Below, piece by piece: positions 1-10,784 of a stretch of DNA of 64,000 nt (position 1 is the stretch's first letter; each line of letters opens with the position of its first letter). A program made the translations under genes and the position numbers. The DNA lies in assembly GCF_014841615.1 (NCBI RefSeq), contig NZ_JACYUG010000009.1, positions 62,001-126,000 of the forward strand. Reading direction: 5' to 3'. The notes below the pieces were generated by a model, which was given only the letters and a program-made list of their open reading frames with translations, was not told the DNA's origin and ran no database searches. The DNA is from Sphingomonas sp. CFBP 8760 (GTDB taxonomy: Bacteria; Pseudomonadota; Alphaproteobacteria; Sphingomonadales; Sphingomonadaceae).

Positions 1-761
1 GCACGGCGCATCGCGGGGGTGACGAAGGGCGACGGCGCCTCCTCCACCACCTTCTGGTGGCGGCGCTGGATCGAACATTCGCGCTCGCCGAGATAGACGA
101 TGTTGCCATGTTGGTCGCCGAGCAGCTGGATCTCGATGTGGCGCGGGCTTTCGATGAACTTCTCGATGAAGACGCGGTCGTCGCCGAACGAGGCGAGCCC
201 CTCGCGCTTGGTCGCCTCGAACCCGTCGCGCACATCCTGTTCGGACCAGGCGAGGCGCATCCCCTTGCCGCCGCCACCGGCCGATGCCTTCATCATCACC
301 GGATAGCCGATCTCGCCCGCGATCCGCACCGCATGGTCGGTATCGTCGATCTCGCCGAGGAAACCGGGGACGACGTTGACCCCGGCGGCGCGCGCCAGCT
401 TCTTCGATTCGATCTTGTCGCCCATCGCCGCGATCGCCTCCGGCGGCGGGCCGATGAAGGCGATGCCGGCATCGGCGCAGGCGCGCGCGAAGGATTCACG
501 TTCCGACAGGAAACCGTAGCCGGGATGGATCGCATCCGCGCCGGTCTCCTTCGCGGCGAGCAGGATCAGCTCCGCCTTCAGATAGCTGTCGGCGGCGGGT
601 GCCGGCCCCAGCCGCACGGATTCGTCGGCGAGCAGCACATGCGGGCTGCGCACATCGGCATCCGAATAGACCGCGACCGTCGCGATCCCCATCGCCCGCG
701 CGGTGCGGATGACCCGGCACGCGATCTCGCCGCGATTGGCGATCAGGATTTTCTTGAACAA
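1..761 (-). CDS. pccA: Biotin carboxylase subunit of propionyl/acetyl-CoA carboxylase (N-terminal part, cut by window edge)
   Basis: The reading frame begins [19 protein letters not shown], the hallmark start of biotin carboxylase subunits. It continues through the N-terminal domain into the ATP-grasp domain ([12 protein letters not shown] near residue 160, then a FIEKFIE...HIEIQ segment and [13 protein letters not shown]). This subunit uses ATP and bicarbonate to carboxylate biotin, and the carboxyl group is passed to the PccB partner. The start is a TTG at 761 preceded by a GGGAGAGG ribosome site; no in-frame ATG lies at the right place. The last operon genes upstream are DUF4160/DUF2442, with 51 bases between the DUF2442 stop and this start. 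The operon context (pccB, epimerase, mutase, bioB) favours propionyl-CoA over acetyl-CoA as substrate, but the biotin-carrier C-terminus lies outside the window, so the family assignment rests on about 253 residues. Confidence 0.93.
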   Translation of the reverse strand, partial: MFKKILIANRGEIACRVIRTARAMGIATVAVYSDADVRSPHVLLADESVRLGPAPAADSYLKAELILLAAKETGADAIHPGYGFLSERESFARACADAGIAFIGPPPEAIAAMGDKIESKKLARAAGVNVVPGFLGEIDDTDHAVRIAGEIGYPVMMKASAGGGGKGMRLAWSEQDVRDGFEATKREGLASFGDDRVFIEKFIESPRHIEIQLLGDQHGNIVYLGERECSIQRRHQKVVEEAPSPFVTPAMRR

Positions 762-812
762 CGACCTCTCCCGGTTCTTATTATGTGCTTCAGGCGACGG
801 CGGGCCTGTCGT

Positions 813-1073
813 TCACCGTGAACTGACGGCCGGTGCGCCGCGCAGCAATCCATCGGTACTCAGGTCCTCGTCGATCTCCGGCCAGTGGATGCCGTATCCA
901 CCGCCGGCCTTCTCCCAGACCGCGCGGGCTTCGGGCGTCGCCCGGGCCAGCCGGGGATACCAGGCGAGCGGTGCGGAGATGGTGCGACCATCCATCAGAT
1001 CGACGATCAGGCTCGCTGCGTCGAACCGCACGTCCAGCACCCGTTCGTCGGTGATCCTAGCCGAAATATTCAT
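813..1073 (-). CDS. DUF2442 domain protein (possible antitoxin-like partner)
   Basis: This 86-residue protein starts MNISARITDERVLDVRFDAASLIVDLMDGRTISAPLAWYPRL. The pattern of a short beta-rich segment, LxVxLxDGRxIxxPLxWYPRL and a GxGIHWPEIDEDLS segment is the DUF2442 signature. It overlaps the preceding DUF4160 gene by 17 bases, so the two are probably translationally coupled. DUF4160/DUF2442 neighbours are common in bacteria and, as far as I recall, have been suggested as toxin-antitoxin-like pairs; no activity is evident from the sequence. The unusual point is the location, inside a propionyl-CoA carboxylase operon between bioB and pccA. The start at 1073 was chosen because the domain begins there; the longer frame upstream lies inside DUF4160. 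Confidence 0.85.
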   Translation of the reverse strand: MNISARITDERVLDVRFDAASLIVDLMDGRTISAPLAWYPRLARATPEARAVWEKAGGGYGIHWPEIDEDLSTDGLLRGAPAVSSR

Positions 1074-1290
1074 GCCATGCCTCCAGAAGCATCGGACGGT
1101 GTTCGACGACCATGGCAAGGATGCCATTGATCTCGTGCGCACGGAAGCCGCGGCTCTTCGCGACGTCGACCGGCTCCAGCCAGACCTTTGCCGTCGCCTC
1201 GCCGCGATCGATATGGACATGCGGCGGTTCATTGGGTTCGTGACTGTAGAAATACAGGCGGAACGGCCCGATCCGCAGGATGGTGGGCAT
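1057..1290 (-). CDS. DUF4160 domain protein (possible toxin-like partner)
   Basis: This 77-residue protein begins [41 protein letters not shown]. The segment F-R-hydrophobic-YFYSxExxEPPHVHVxxG is the DUF4160 signature, with the conserved HVH. Its ATG at 1290 overlaps the bioB stop by one base (TAATG), and its 3' end overlaps the DUF2442 gene. The three genes are therefore translationally chained, and the pair must be co-expressed with biotin synthase and the carboxylase. The function of DUF4160 is unknown; a toxin-like or nucleotide-related role is only a suggestion from its usual pairing. Confidence 0.85.
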   Translation of the reverse strand: MPTILRIGPFRLYFYSHEPNEPPHVHIDRGEATAKVWLEPVDVAKSRGFRAHEINGILAMVVEHRPMLLEAWHEYFG

Positions 1291-2332
1291 TACGTCGTTG
1301 CCACCCGCATCGGCTCCGCGCCCGTCATCGGCCGGACGCCCAGCTTCGCCAGCAGGGCGGCGTCGGCGCTGTCGCCGGCGTTGCCGGCGGTCAGCAGCTT
1401 GTCGCCGGTGAAGATCGAGTTCGCGCCGGCCATGAAGCACAGCGCCTGCGTCGCTTCCGACATGCTCTCGCGCCCGGCGGACAGGCGTACCATGCTGCGC
1501 GGCATCGCGATCCGCGCCACCGCCACCGTCCGCACGAATTCGATGTCGTCGATCTTCGCCATCGGCGTGCCCGCCAGCATATCGCCCAGCGGCGTACCCT
1601 TCACCGGCACCAGCGCGTTGACCGGCACGCTTTCGGGATGGCGCGGCAGGGTGGCGAGCGCGTGGACGAAGCCGACCCGGTCGCCGCGTGTCTCGCCCAT
1701 CCCGACGATGCCGCCGCAGCACACCGAAATGCCCGCATCCCGGACATGGCCCAGCGTCTCCAACCGGTCCGCGAAGGTGCGGGTGGTGATGACGTTGCCG
1801 TAATTCTCCGGCGAGGTATCGATATTGTGGTTGTAGTAATCGAGCCCGGCCTCGGCCAGCGCGCGGGCCTGCCCGGCCTCCAGCATCCCCAGCGTCATGC
1901 AGGTTTCCAACCCCATCGCCTTCACCCCCTCGACCATCGCGACCACTTTCGCCATGTCGCGGTCCTTGGGGTTGCGCCACGCCGCGCCCATGCAGAAACG
2001 CTGCGAGCCGGCGGCCTTCGCCTCGGCGGCGCTGGCGAGGACTGCGTCGACCTCCATCAGCTTTTCCGCCTTCAGCCCGCTGTCGGCGGTGGCGGATTGC
2101 GAGCAGTAGCCGCAATCCTCCGGACAGCCGCCGGTCTTGATCGACAGCAGCGTGCACAGCTGCACCTCGTCCGCCGCGTGATGCGCACGGTGGACGGTCT
2201 GCGCGCGGAACATCAGCTCGGCGAAGGGCAGGTCGAACAATGCGGCGATTTCCGCGCGGGTCCAGTCGGTGCGCGGATCGCCGGCATGGGGAGCGGCGGT
2301 GGCGGCGGACGGGCGGGTAAGCGTATCGACGG

Positions 2333-2336
<4 letters not shown>
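1290..2336 (-). CDS. bioB: Biotin synthase BioB
   Basis: BioB is a radical-SAM enzyme that inserts sulfur into dethiobiotin to make biotin. The 348-residue protein carries the radical-SAM cysteines C71, C75 and C78 in [12 protein letters not shown], followed by a TIM-barrel with [22 protein letters not shown] and the C-terminal [33 protein letters not shown] typical of BioB. Length fits the family. The ATG at 2336 overlaps the stop of the upstream mutase gene as ATGA, and its own stop overlaps the DUF4160 start. Placement beside pccA and pccB makes sense because propionyl-CoA carboxylase needs biotin. No other bio genes are in the window. Confidence 0.97.
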
Positions 2337-4540
<2,204 letters not shown>

Positions 4541-4541
4541 G

Positions 4542-5324
4542 TCAGCTACCCCGGAATGCCGGTTGGCGTTTTTCGAGGAACGCACGACCGCCCTCGGCGG
4601 CGTCGGCGGTGCCGCGCATCGCCCGCTGGTTGTCCGCCTCCCGCGCCATCGCGGCGGCATAGTCGCCGTCCTGCGCGGCGTGGAGCTGGCGACGGATCGC
4701 ACCCAGCGCCAGCGTCGGCCCGGCGGCAAGCCGATCGGCCAGCGCGAACGCCGCGTCGTTCAGTTCGGCGTCGGGCACGACCGCGTGAATCATGCCCCAG
4801 TCGAGCGCGGTCGCGGCCGGCACCCGCTCGCCGAGCATCATCATCCGCAGGGCGCGCGGCCGGCCGATCAGGCGCGGCAGCATCCACGACGCACCGCCAT
4901 CGGGGACGAGGCCGATATTGACGAACGCTTGCAGGAAATAGGCGGTGTCGCCCGCCACGCAGAAATCGGCGGCGAGCGCCAACGAACAGCCGATCCCCGC
5001 CGCCGGCCCGCGCACCGCACTGACCACCGGCACGGGCAGGTCCGCGATCATCGCCAACGTAGGGTTGTAGCTGTCGGTCAGCGCGCGGTGCGTCGCCGCC
5101 CCCGGATCATCGGCCGACAGCGCACCGCCCGCCACGTCCGCCCCCGAGCAGAAGGCACGGCCCGCCCCCTGCACCAGCACGGCGCGCGCGCCGTCCCGTT
5201 CGCGCAGGGCCGCCGCGATCTCCTCGAACATCGCCGGCGGGGCGGCGTTCAGCCGATCAGGGCGGTCGAGCGTGATGACCAGCACGTCGCCACGCCGGTC
5301 GGTGCGGATGTTCACGGGCGCCAT
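4542..5324 (-). CDS. Enoyl-CoA hydratase/isomerase family protein
   Basis: This is a 260-residue crotonase-fold protein. It shows the CoA-binding/oxyanion segments AFCSGADV and [22 protein letters not shown], and [21 protein letters not shown], where the Asp in the VPDGG position resembles PaaG-type isomerases rather than the paired-glutamate hydratases. The C-terminus [19 protein letters not shown] is a standard crotonase ending. Its exact substrate cannot be read from sequence; within this operon it could act in branched-chain or odd-chain acyl-CoA breakdown that feeds propionyl-CoA. The ATG at 5324 overlaps the epimerase stop by one base (TGATG); a TTG one codon earlier is less likely. Confidence 0.88.
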   Translation of the reverse strand: MAPVNIRTDRRGDVLVITLDRPDRLNAAPPAMFEEIAAALRERDGARAVLVQGAGRAFCSGADVAGGALSADDPGAATHRALTDSYNPTLAMIADLPVPVVSAVRGPAAGIGCSLALAADFCVAGDTAYFLQAFVNIGLVPDGGASWMLPRLIGRPRALRMMMLGERVPAATALDWGMIHAVVPDAELNDAAFALADRLAAGPTLALGAIRRQLHAAQDGDYAAAMAREADNQRAMRGTADAAEGGRAFLEKRQPAFRGS

Positions 5325-5740
5325 CAATGGTCCTTCGGTTGTTCCATCAGCTCGACCAGCAACCCGCCCATGTCGCGCGGGTGGACGAAGACGATCGGGG
5401 TGCCATGCGCGCCAATCCGCGGCTGGCCGAGCACGGTCGCGCCCTTCGCGGTCAGGTCGGCGATCGCGGCATGGATATCAGGCACCTCGAAGCACAGGTG
5501 ATGCTGCCCGCCCGCCGGATTCCGGCGCAGGAAGCCCGCGATCGGCGAGGCATCGTCCAGCGGCTCGATCAGTTCGATCTGGGTGTTGGGCGCATCGACG
5601 AAACACACCCGCACGCCCTGCGCGGGCAGATCGAACGGCACCCCGATCGCGGTCGCGCCGAGCAGGGTGCGGTAGGTTTCGACAGACCGCTCGATCGACG
5701 GGGTCGCGACGCCGACATGGTTGAGGCGGCCGAGGGTCAT
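5324..5740 (-). CDS. mce: Methylmalonyl-CoA epimerase
   Basis: This 138-residue vicinal-oxygen-chelate protein interconverts (S)- and (R)-methylmalonyl-CoA, linking propionyl-CoA carboxylase to the mutase. It starts MTLGRLNHVGVATPSIERS and holds the expected metal ligands: His in LNHVG, His in GGQHHLCFEV and Glu in GGLLVELME. DFDAPNTQIELIEPL-type sequence sits in the middle, as is usual for this family. The start at 5740 was chosen because the upstream extension runs into the palindromic repeat at 5776-5851. It is followed at once by the hydratase gene with a one-base overlap. Confidence 0.95.
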   Translation of the reverse strand: MTLGRLNHVGVATPSIERSVETYRTLLGATAIGVPFDLPAQGVRVCFVDAPNTQIELIEPLDDASPIAGFLRRNPAGGQHHLCFEVPDIHAAIADLTAKGATVLGQPRIGAHGTPIVFVHPRDMGGLLVELMEQPKDH

Positions 5741-5775
5741 GGCTGCATGGCTCCTTCCGTCGACAAACGCCGCTT

Positions 5776-5851
5776 CGTCATTGCGAGCGTAGCGAAGCAA
5801 TCCAGTGTTCCGCGCGGGACCCTGGATTGCTTCGCTGCGCTCGCAATGACG
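5776..5851. repeat. Palindromic interspersed repeat, copy 1
   Basis: Two 30-base arms (5776-5805 and 5822-5851) are inverted copies with one mismatch and flank a 16-base spacer. The arm reads CGTCATTGCGAGCGTAGCGA followed by AGCAATCCAG. A second copy with perfect 33-base arms lies at 54205-54288. Both spacers start TG and end GGGACC. This one sits 15 bases beyond the stop of a GIY-YIG nuclease gene and 35 bases before the epimerase start. The transcript would fold into a long hairpin between the two genes. Confidence 0.95.
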
Positions 5852-5866
5852 GAAGGATAGTGTGAT

Positions 5867-6157
5867 TCAGTCATGCATGATCTGCTCGTACAAGTCGTGC
5901 CATCCGGGATTGATCGCCTCGATCAGCGCCAGCTTTTTCGCACGCGAACCGCTCTTGATCTGCTTTTCGCGCATGATCGCCGCTTCCATCATGTCGGCGG
6001 CTTCGAACCAGACCAGCGACTTGCATCCGTACCGTTTGGTGAAACCTTCGACCAAGCCTTCGCGATGCTGCCATGCGCGTTGCGGCAGGTTTGATGTCAC
6101 GCCGACGTACAACGTCCCATTGCGCCTATTCGTCATGATATAAACCGCCGGCCGCAT
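5867..6157 (-). CDS. GIY-YIG nuclease superfamily protein (small, UvrC-N-terminus/YhbQ-like)
   Basis: This 96-residue protein reads MRPAVYIMTNRRNGTLYVGVTSNLPQRAWQHREG and later FTKRYGCKSLVWFE, MREKQIKSGSRAKKLALIEAINPGWHDLY. It has the VYI...LYVGVT pair that stands for the GIY-YIG core, the conserved Arg in LPQRAWQH, and the metal-binding Glu in REKQIK. It is a stand-alone domain. The gene lies between pccB (14 bases upstream) and a palindromic repeat 15 bases downstream, and splits pccB from mce. Its base composition is visibly less GC-rich than the flanking carboxylase genes. That suggests acquisition as a cassette together with the repeat, but the nuclease target is unknown. Confidence 0.9.
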   Translation of the reverse strand: MRPAVYIMTNRRNGTLYVGVTSNLPQRAWQHREGLVEGFTKRYGCKSLVWFEAADMMEAAIMREKQIKSGSRAKKLALIEAINPGWHDLYEQIMHD

Positions 6158-6171
6158 CGATCATCCCGCCG

Positions 6172-7704
6172 TCACAACGGGATGTTGTCATGCTTCTTCC
6201 ACGGGTTCTCCAGCTGCTTGCCGCGCAGCTTGCGCAGGCCCAGCGCGATGCGGCGGCGGGTGGAGTGGGGCTGGATCACCTCGTCGATGAAGCCCTTGGC
6301 CGCCGCGACGAAGGGGTTGGCGAAGCGCGCCTCGTATTCCGCCGTCCGCTCGGCGATCTCCTCGGGCGTGCGGCCGCGGAAGATGATCTCGACTGCGCCC
6401 TTGGCGCCCATCACCGCGATCTCGGCGGTCGGCCACGCATAGTTCAGGTCGCCGCGCAGATGCTTCGACGCCATCACGTCGTAGGCGCCGCCATACGCCT
6501 TGCGGGTGATGACGGTGATCTTGGGCACGGTCGCCTCCGCATAGGCGAACAGCAGCTTCGCGCCGTGCTTGATGATGCCGCTATGCTCCTGCGCCGTCCC
6601 CGGCAGGAAGCCCGGCACGTCGACGAAGGTGACGATCGGAATCTCGAACGCGTCGCAGAAGCGCACGAACCGCGCCGCCTTTTTCGACGAATTGATGTCG
6701 AGCACACCCGCCAGCACCATCGGCTGGTTGGCGACGAAGCCGACGGTGCGCCCCTCGATCCGGCCGAAGCCGGTGATAATGTTGGCGGCGTGCGCCGGCT
6801 GCGTCTCGAAGAAATCGCCCTCGTCGACGACCTTCCGGATCAGCTCGTGCATGTCGTAGGGCTGGTTGGCCGAGGCGGGGATCAGCGTATCCAGCCCCGG
6901 TTCCGCCCGGTCCCACGCATCGGCGGTGGGGCGCTCCGGCACCGCCTCCCGGTTCGACAGCGGCAGGAAATCGATGAAGTCGCGCGCCGCCAGCAGCGCC
7001 TCGATATCGTTTTCGAACGCGTTGTCGGCGACGCTGGTGCGGGTGGTGTGCGTCACCGCGCCGCCCAGCGCCTCCTGCGTCACCACCTCGTTCGTCACCG
7101 TCTTGACCACATCAGGGCCGGTGACGAACATGTAGCTGGAATCCTTCACCATGAAGATGAAGTCGGTCATCGCCGGCGAATAGACCGCCCCGCCCGCGCA
7201 CGGCCCCATGATGAGCGACAGCTGCGGCACCACGCCGGAGGCCAGCACGTTGCGCTGGAACACCTCCGCATAGCCGCCGAGCGAGGCGACCCCCTCCTGG
7301 ATGCGGGCGCCGCCCGAATCGTTCAGGCCGATCACCGGCGCGCCGACGCGCAGCGCGGTGTCCATCACCTTGCAGATCTTGGCGGCATGGCGTTCGGACA
7401 GCGAGCCGCCGAACACCGTGAAATCCTGGCTGAAAACATAGACGAGCCGGCCGTTGATCGTACCCGATCCGGTGACCACGCCGTCGCCGGGGATCACCTG
7501 ATCCGCCATGCCGAAATCGACGCAGTTATGCTCGACATACATGTCGATCTCTTCGAACGATCCCTCGTCCAGCAGCACGTCCAGCCGCTCACGCGCGGTC
7601 AGCTTGCCCTTGCCATGCTGGGCGGCGATGCGTTTTTCGCCGCCGCCCAGCTTCGCGCCTGCGCGTTTCGCCTCCAACATTGCGATGGTCGACGACAAAG
7701 ACAT
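6172..7704 (-). CDS. pccB: Propionyl-CoA carboxylase carboxyltransferase (beta) subunit
   Basis: This 510-residue carboxyltransferase moves the carboxyl group from biotin to propionyl-CoA, giving methylmalonyl-CoA. It begins [52 protein letters not shown], typical of PccB. It carries both crotonase-like halves with their oxyanion glycine runs ([12 protein letters not shown] in the N half, [16 protein letters not shown] in the C half). It ends [23 protein letters not shown], a very characteristic PccB terminus. It is the first gene of the minus-strand operon and is divergent from the ScfR-type regulator, so it is probably controlled from the shared 101-base intergenic region. Confidence 0.97.
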   Translation of the reverse strand: MSLSSTIAMLEAKRAGAKLGGGEKRIAAQHGKGKLTARERLDVLLDEGSFEEIDMYVEHNCVDFGMADQVIPGDGVVTGSGTINGRLVYVFSQDFTVFGGSLSERHAAKICKVMDTALRVGAPVIGLNDSGGARIQEGVASLGGYAEVFQRNVLASGVVPQLSLIMGPCAGGAVYSPAMTDFIFMVKDSSYMFVTGPDVVKTVTNEVVTQEALGGAVTHTTRTSVADNAFENDIEALLAARDFIDFLPLSNREAVPERPTADAWDRAEPGLDTLIPASANQPYDMHELIRKVVDEGDFFETQPAHAANIITGFGRIEGRTVGFVANQPMVLAGVLDINSSKKAARFVRFCDAFEIPIVTFVDVPGFLPGTAQEHSGIIKHGAKLLFAYAEATVPKITVITRKAYGGAYDVMASKHLRGDLNYAWPTAEIAVMGAKGAVEIIFRGRTPEEIAERTAEYEARFANPFVAAAKGFIDEVIQPHSTRRRIALGLRKLRGKQLENPWKKHDNIPL

Positions 7705-7750
7705 CCTCCTGCAAACGCGCCGTCACTTCCTGCCCGCGTCGCCGCTCCCG

Positions 7751-7768
7751 CGCAAATGTGAATTTGCG
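7751..7768. promoter_or_regulatory. Inverted repeat, likely operator of the ScfR/PccR-type regulator
   Basis: CGCAAAT-GTGA-ATTTGCG is a perfect 7-base inverted repeat with a 4-base gap in the pccB/regulator intergenic region. TTGCGAA half-sites recur at 7764-7770, 7772-7778 and 7787-7793. ScfR-family regulators such as PccR and RamB are known to bind AT-rich TTTGC-containing repeats near their target promoters. Assignment of this site to the adjacent regulator is inference. Confidence 0.6.
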
Positions 7769-7805
7769 AAGTTGCGAATGAACCAGTTGCGAACTAAGCC
7801 GGGGC

Positions 7806-9194
7806 ATGGCCCCGCCCCGTCTCTATGCCGGCGAACGGCTGCGCGCGCTGCGCCGGGCGGCCGGGCTGAACCAGCGGGCGATGGCGGCGCGGCTCGGCCT
7901 GTCGGTCAGCTACCTGTCGCAGCTGGAGGGGGACGAACGGCCGCTGACCGCCGCCGTGATCGCCGCGCTGGCCCGCCATCACCCGCAGGAACTGGCCGCG
8001 ATCGCCGACGAGGCACCGGCGCGGCGGGTCGCGGCGCTGGCGGCGGCGCTGGCCGATCCGGCGCTGGCGCCGCTGCCGCCCGAGGCGACCGTGCGGCTGG
8101 CGGAGGAGCGCCCCGACATCGCCGACCGGCTGATCGCGCTCCACGCCGCCAAGCGCGATGCCGAGGAACGGCTGGCGGTGGCGGAGGAGACGCTGGTCGC
8201 GGGCGGCGACGCGCGCCTGCCCTGGGAGGCGGTGCGCGACTGGTTCCACGCGGCCGGCAACTACATCGATCCCCTCGATCGCGCGGGCGAGGCGCTGGCC
8301 ACCACCCTGGCGACCGGCGGCGGCGGGCTGGGGGAGGCGGCGCTGGTCGCTACGCTGCACGGCCACGGCATCGCGGTGGTCACCGACGACGATGGCGATG
8401 CGCCGCTGGCCCGCGACCGGCCGGGCCTGCTGGTGCTGGCCGGGGCGCTGCCGCCCGAAAGCCGGCGGTTCCAGATCGCGCACCGGCTGGCGACGCTGGC
8501 CTTCGCGGATCAGGTCGCGACGATCGTCGCGGGATCGGGGCTGGCCAGCGTGGAGGCGCGGCACCTGCTGGAACTGGGCCTGGCCAATTATGCCGCCGCC
8601 GCGCTGCTGATGCCGTATGAACGCTATCGCGGCGAGGCGCGGCGGGTGCGCCACGATATCGACCGGCTGTCGCGGGTGTTCGGCATCAGTTTCGAACAGG
8701 CGTGCCACCGCCTGTCGACGCTGCAACGGCCGGGAGCGGCGGGCGTGCCCTTCTATTTCTGCCGCGTCGACATGGCGGGCAACATCACCAAGCGGCACAG
8801 CGCGACCCGGCTGCAATTCGCGCGGTTCGGGGGCGCCTGCCCGTTATGGCATGTCCACGAGGCGGTCGCGATCCCGGACCGTATCCTGGTGCAGCAGGCG
8901 GAGACGCCGGACGGCGTCCGCTACATCTCGATGGCGAAGGGGCTGGTGAAGCCGTCGGGCCGGTTCACGCGCGCGCCGCGCCGCTTCGCGGTGGTGCTGG
9001 GCTGCGAGGCGAGCCACGCCGCCGACTTCGTCTATGCCGATGCGGTCGACCGGCGGGGCGCGGCGACGCCGATCGGCATATCGTGCCGACTGTGTCCGCG
9101 CGCGGATTGCGACCAGCGGGCCTTTCCCCCCGCCGATCGTGCGATCGCCGTGGAGCCGGAGACGCGGCGGATCGTTCCCTATCGCGTTGTCTGA
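7806..9194 (+). CDS. ScfR-family (short-chain fatty acyl-CoA) transcriptional regulator, PccR-like
   Basis: This 462-residue regulator has an N-terminal XRE helix-turn-helix (ERLRALRRAAGLNQRAMAARLGLSVSYLSQLEGDERPLT, residues about 8-47). It is followed by a central IrrE/ImmA-like region in which the HExxH zinc motif is absent (FQIAHRLATLAF instead). The C-terminal domain carries the cysteine cluster ISCRLCPRADCDQRAFP. This architecture defines the ScfR family, whose members sense short-chain acyl-CoAs and activate propionyl-CoA carboxylase, isocitrate lyase or methylcitrate genes. Being divergent from pccB, it is most likely the PccR-type activator of that operon. The ATG at 7806 has only a weak purine stretch upstream. 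Confidence 0.88.
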   Translation: MAPPRLYAGERLRALRRAAGLNQRAMAARLGLSVSYLSQLEGDERPLTAAVIAALARHHPQELAAIADEAPARRVAALAAALADPALAPLPPEATVRLAEERPDIADRLIALHAAKRDAEERLAVAEETLVAGGDARLPWEAVRDWFHAAGNYIDPLDRAGEALATTLATGGGGLGEAALVATLHGHGIAVVTDDDGDAPLARDRPGLLVLAGALPPESRRFQIAHRLATLAFADQVATIVAGSGLASVEARHLLELGLANYAAAALLMPYERYRGEARRVRHDIDRLSRVFGISFEQACHRLSTLQRPGAAGVPFYFCRVDMAGNITKRHSATRLQFARFGGACPLWHVHEAVAIPDRILVQQAETPDGVRYISMAKGLVKPSGRFTRAPRRFAVVLGCEASHAADFVYADAVDRRGAATPIGISCRLCPRADCDQRAFPPADRAIAVEPETRRIVPYRVV

Positions 9195-9208
9195 TCGAGG
9201 AATGGCCG

Positions 9209-10486
9209 ATGACCGATGCGATAGACCGGCGCCTGATGCTGATGGGCGGTGCCGTGGCGGGACTGGCACTGGGCGGCAAGGCGGTGGCGCAGCGCCTGCC
9301 GCCCCCCAGCGCGGTCGATACCGGCCGGGTCGAGGGCGGCAAGGTGGCCTTTCCCGAATGGCGGGGCGAGGCCGATCCCAAGAGCGCACCGCCGCCCGCG
9401 CCGCTGCCCCCGGAACGGCGGGTGGGCTTCGCGGTGGTGGCGCTGGGCCGGCTGACGCTGGAGGAACTGCTGCCCGCCTTTGCGGAATGCAAGAACGCGA
9501 AGCTGGTCGCGTTGGTATCGGGATCGCCGGACAAGTTGCGGACGGTGGCGGCGCAATACGGCATCGCGCCGGACCAGTGCTACGATTATGCGGGGTTCGA
9601 CCGGCTGCGCGACAATCCGGCGGTGCAGGCGGTGTATATCGTGCTGCCCAACGGGATGCACCGCGAGTATGTCGAACGCGCGGCGCGCGCGGGCAAGCAT
9701 GTGCTGTGCGAGAAGCCGATGGCGAATTCGTCGGCGGAGGCGCGGTCGATGATCGCGGCGTGCGCGAAGGCGAACGTCAAGCTGATGATCGCGTACCGCA
9801 TCCAGTACGAACCCTATAACCAGCGTGCCCGCCGCTTCGTGCAGGAGGGGACGTTCGGCCGGCTGGTCGGCGCGACGATGACCAACACGCAGACCGTCGC
9901 CCCCGACGGCGCGCAGCAGTGGCGGCACAAGAAGGCGCTGGCGGGCGGGGGCACGCTGCCCGATATCGGGCTGTACCTGGTCAACACCGCGCGCTTCCTC
10001 ACCGGGCAGGAGCCGGTCGAGGTGTTCGCGCGGCAATACAGCCCGCCCGGCGATCCACGCTATGCCGAGGTGGAGGAGACGGTGGCGTTCACGATGCGCT
10101 TCCCGTCCGAATTCATGGCGCAGTGCCTGACCAGCTACGGCGCGCGGGACGACAAGGCGCAGGTGCTGAATTTCGCGCGGGCCACCGTGCAGATGCCCTC
10201 CGCCTATCGCTATCGCGGGCAGGAGCTGTACGTCGCGCAGAATGTGGGCGGGGCGGACGTGCGCCAGCAGGTCAACATCCCGCCGAAGAACCAGTTCGCC
10301 GCCGAGATCGACCATATGGCCGACTGCATCATCGCCGACCGCCGCCCGCGCACACCCGGCGAGGAGGGGTTGCAGGATCATGTCGTGATGGAGGCGATCT
10401 ACGAAAGCGCCCAGACCGGCCGGCCGGTGGCGCTGAAACGGTATGACGGGATCGACGTGTTCCGGGGACCGATGCCGACGACCTGA
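9209..10486 (+). CDS. Tat-exported Gfo/Idh/MocA oxidoreductase, glucose-fructose-oxidoreductase-like
   Basis: This 425-residue protein has a twin-arginine signal (R7-R8 in IDRRLMLMGGAVAGLALGGKAVAQ), so it is probably periplasmic with pre-bound NADP. The Rossmann segment RVGFAVVALGRLTLEELLPAF lies at about 71-91. The conserved EKP catalytic motif is at 168-170 in GKHVLCEKPMANS, followed by a MIAYRIQYEPYN segment and AGGGTLPDIGLYLVNTARFLTGQEP. The overall pattern closely matches the Zymomonas glucose-fructose oxidoreductase family, including the C-terminal GEEGLQDHVVMEAIYESAQTGRPV. The sugar substrate is not certain. The start at 9209 has GAGGA 6-8 bases upstream and is needed for the Tat signal. 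It follows the ScfR gene by 14 bases. Confidence 0.9.
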   Translation: MTDAIDRRLMLMGGAVAGLALGGKAVAQRLPPPSAVDTGRVEGGKVAFPEWRGEADPKSAPPPAPLPPERRVGFAVVALGRLTLEELLPAFAECKNAKLVALVSGSPDKLRTVAAQYGIAPDQCYDYAGFDRLRDNPAVQAVYIVLPNGMHREYVERAARAGKHVLCEKPMANSSAEARSMIAACAKANVKLMIAYRIQYEPYNQRARRFVQEGTFGRLVGATMTNTQTVAPDGAQQWRHKKALAGGGTLPDIGLYLVNTARFLTGQEPVEVFARQYSPPGDPRYAEVEETVAFTMRFPSEFMAQCLTSYGARDDKAQVLNFARATVQMPSAYRYRGQELYVAQNVGGADVRQQVNIPPKNQFAAEIDHMADCIIADRRPRTPGEEGLQDHVVMEAIYESAQTGRPVALKRYDGIDVFRGPMPTT

Positions 10487-10510
10487 CGCACCGACCACAG
10501 GAGAACGACC

Positions 10511-10702
10511 ATGTTCCTCGATACCCGCGATCCCTGGCCCCCCGCCGAACCATGGCGCCCCGCCCCGCCCGCCCCCCGGCTGACGAAGCGGGGCGAACGG
10601 GTGGTGGGCTGGGTGATCGGCTTCAACCTGTTGATGTTGCTGGTCGGCCCGCTCGCCGGATCGTCGGTGATCGATGCGGTGATGGCGATCATGCGCAGCT
10701 GA
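10511..10702 (+). CDS. Small predicted membrane protein
   Basis: This 63-residue protein has a proline/tryptophan-rich N-terminus (DPWPPAEPWRPAPPAPRLTKRGE) and then one hydrophobic segment (VVGWVIGFNLLMLLVGPLAG, residues about 31-50). AGGAGAA sits 5-11 bases before the ATG, supporting translation. It lies between the oxidoreductase and otsB. No recognised family. Confidence 0.65.
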   Translation: MFLDTRDPWPPAEPWRPAPPAPRLTKRGERVVGWVIGFNLLMLLVGPLAGSSVIDAVMAIMRS

Positions 10703-10784
10703 CCGGCCGGCCGACCGGGTGAACGGGTGGGCCGGTTTTGTATCGGCGGCGCAACGGATGCGGGAGCGGGCCGTTATCGGGGGC

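Noticed and set aside
5776..5851. CRISPR-like repeat
   Set aside because: A single inverted repeat, not a direct-repeat array; the only other copy is 48 kb away.
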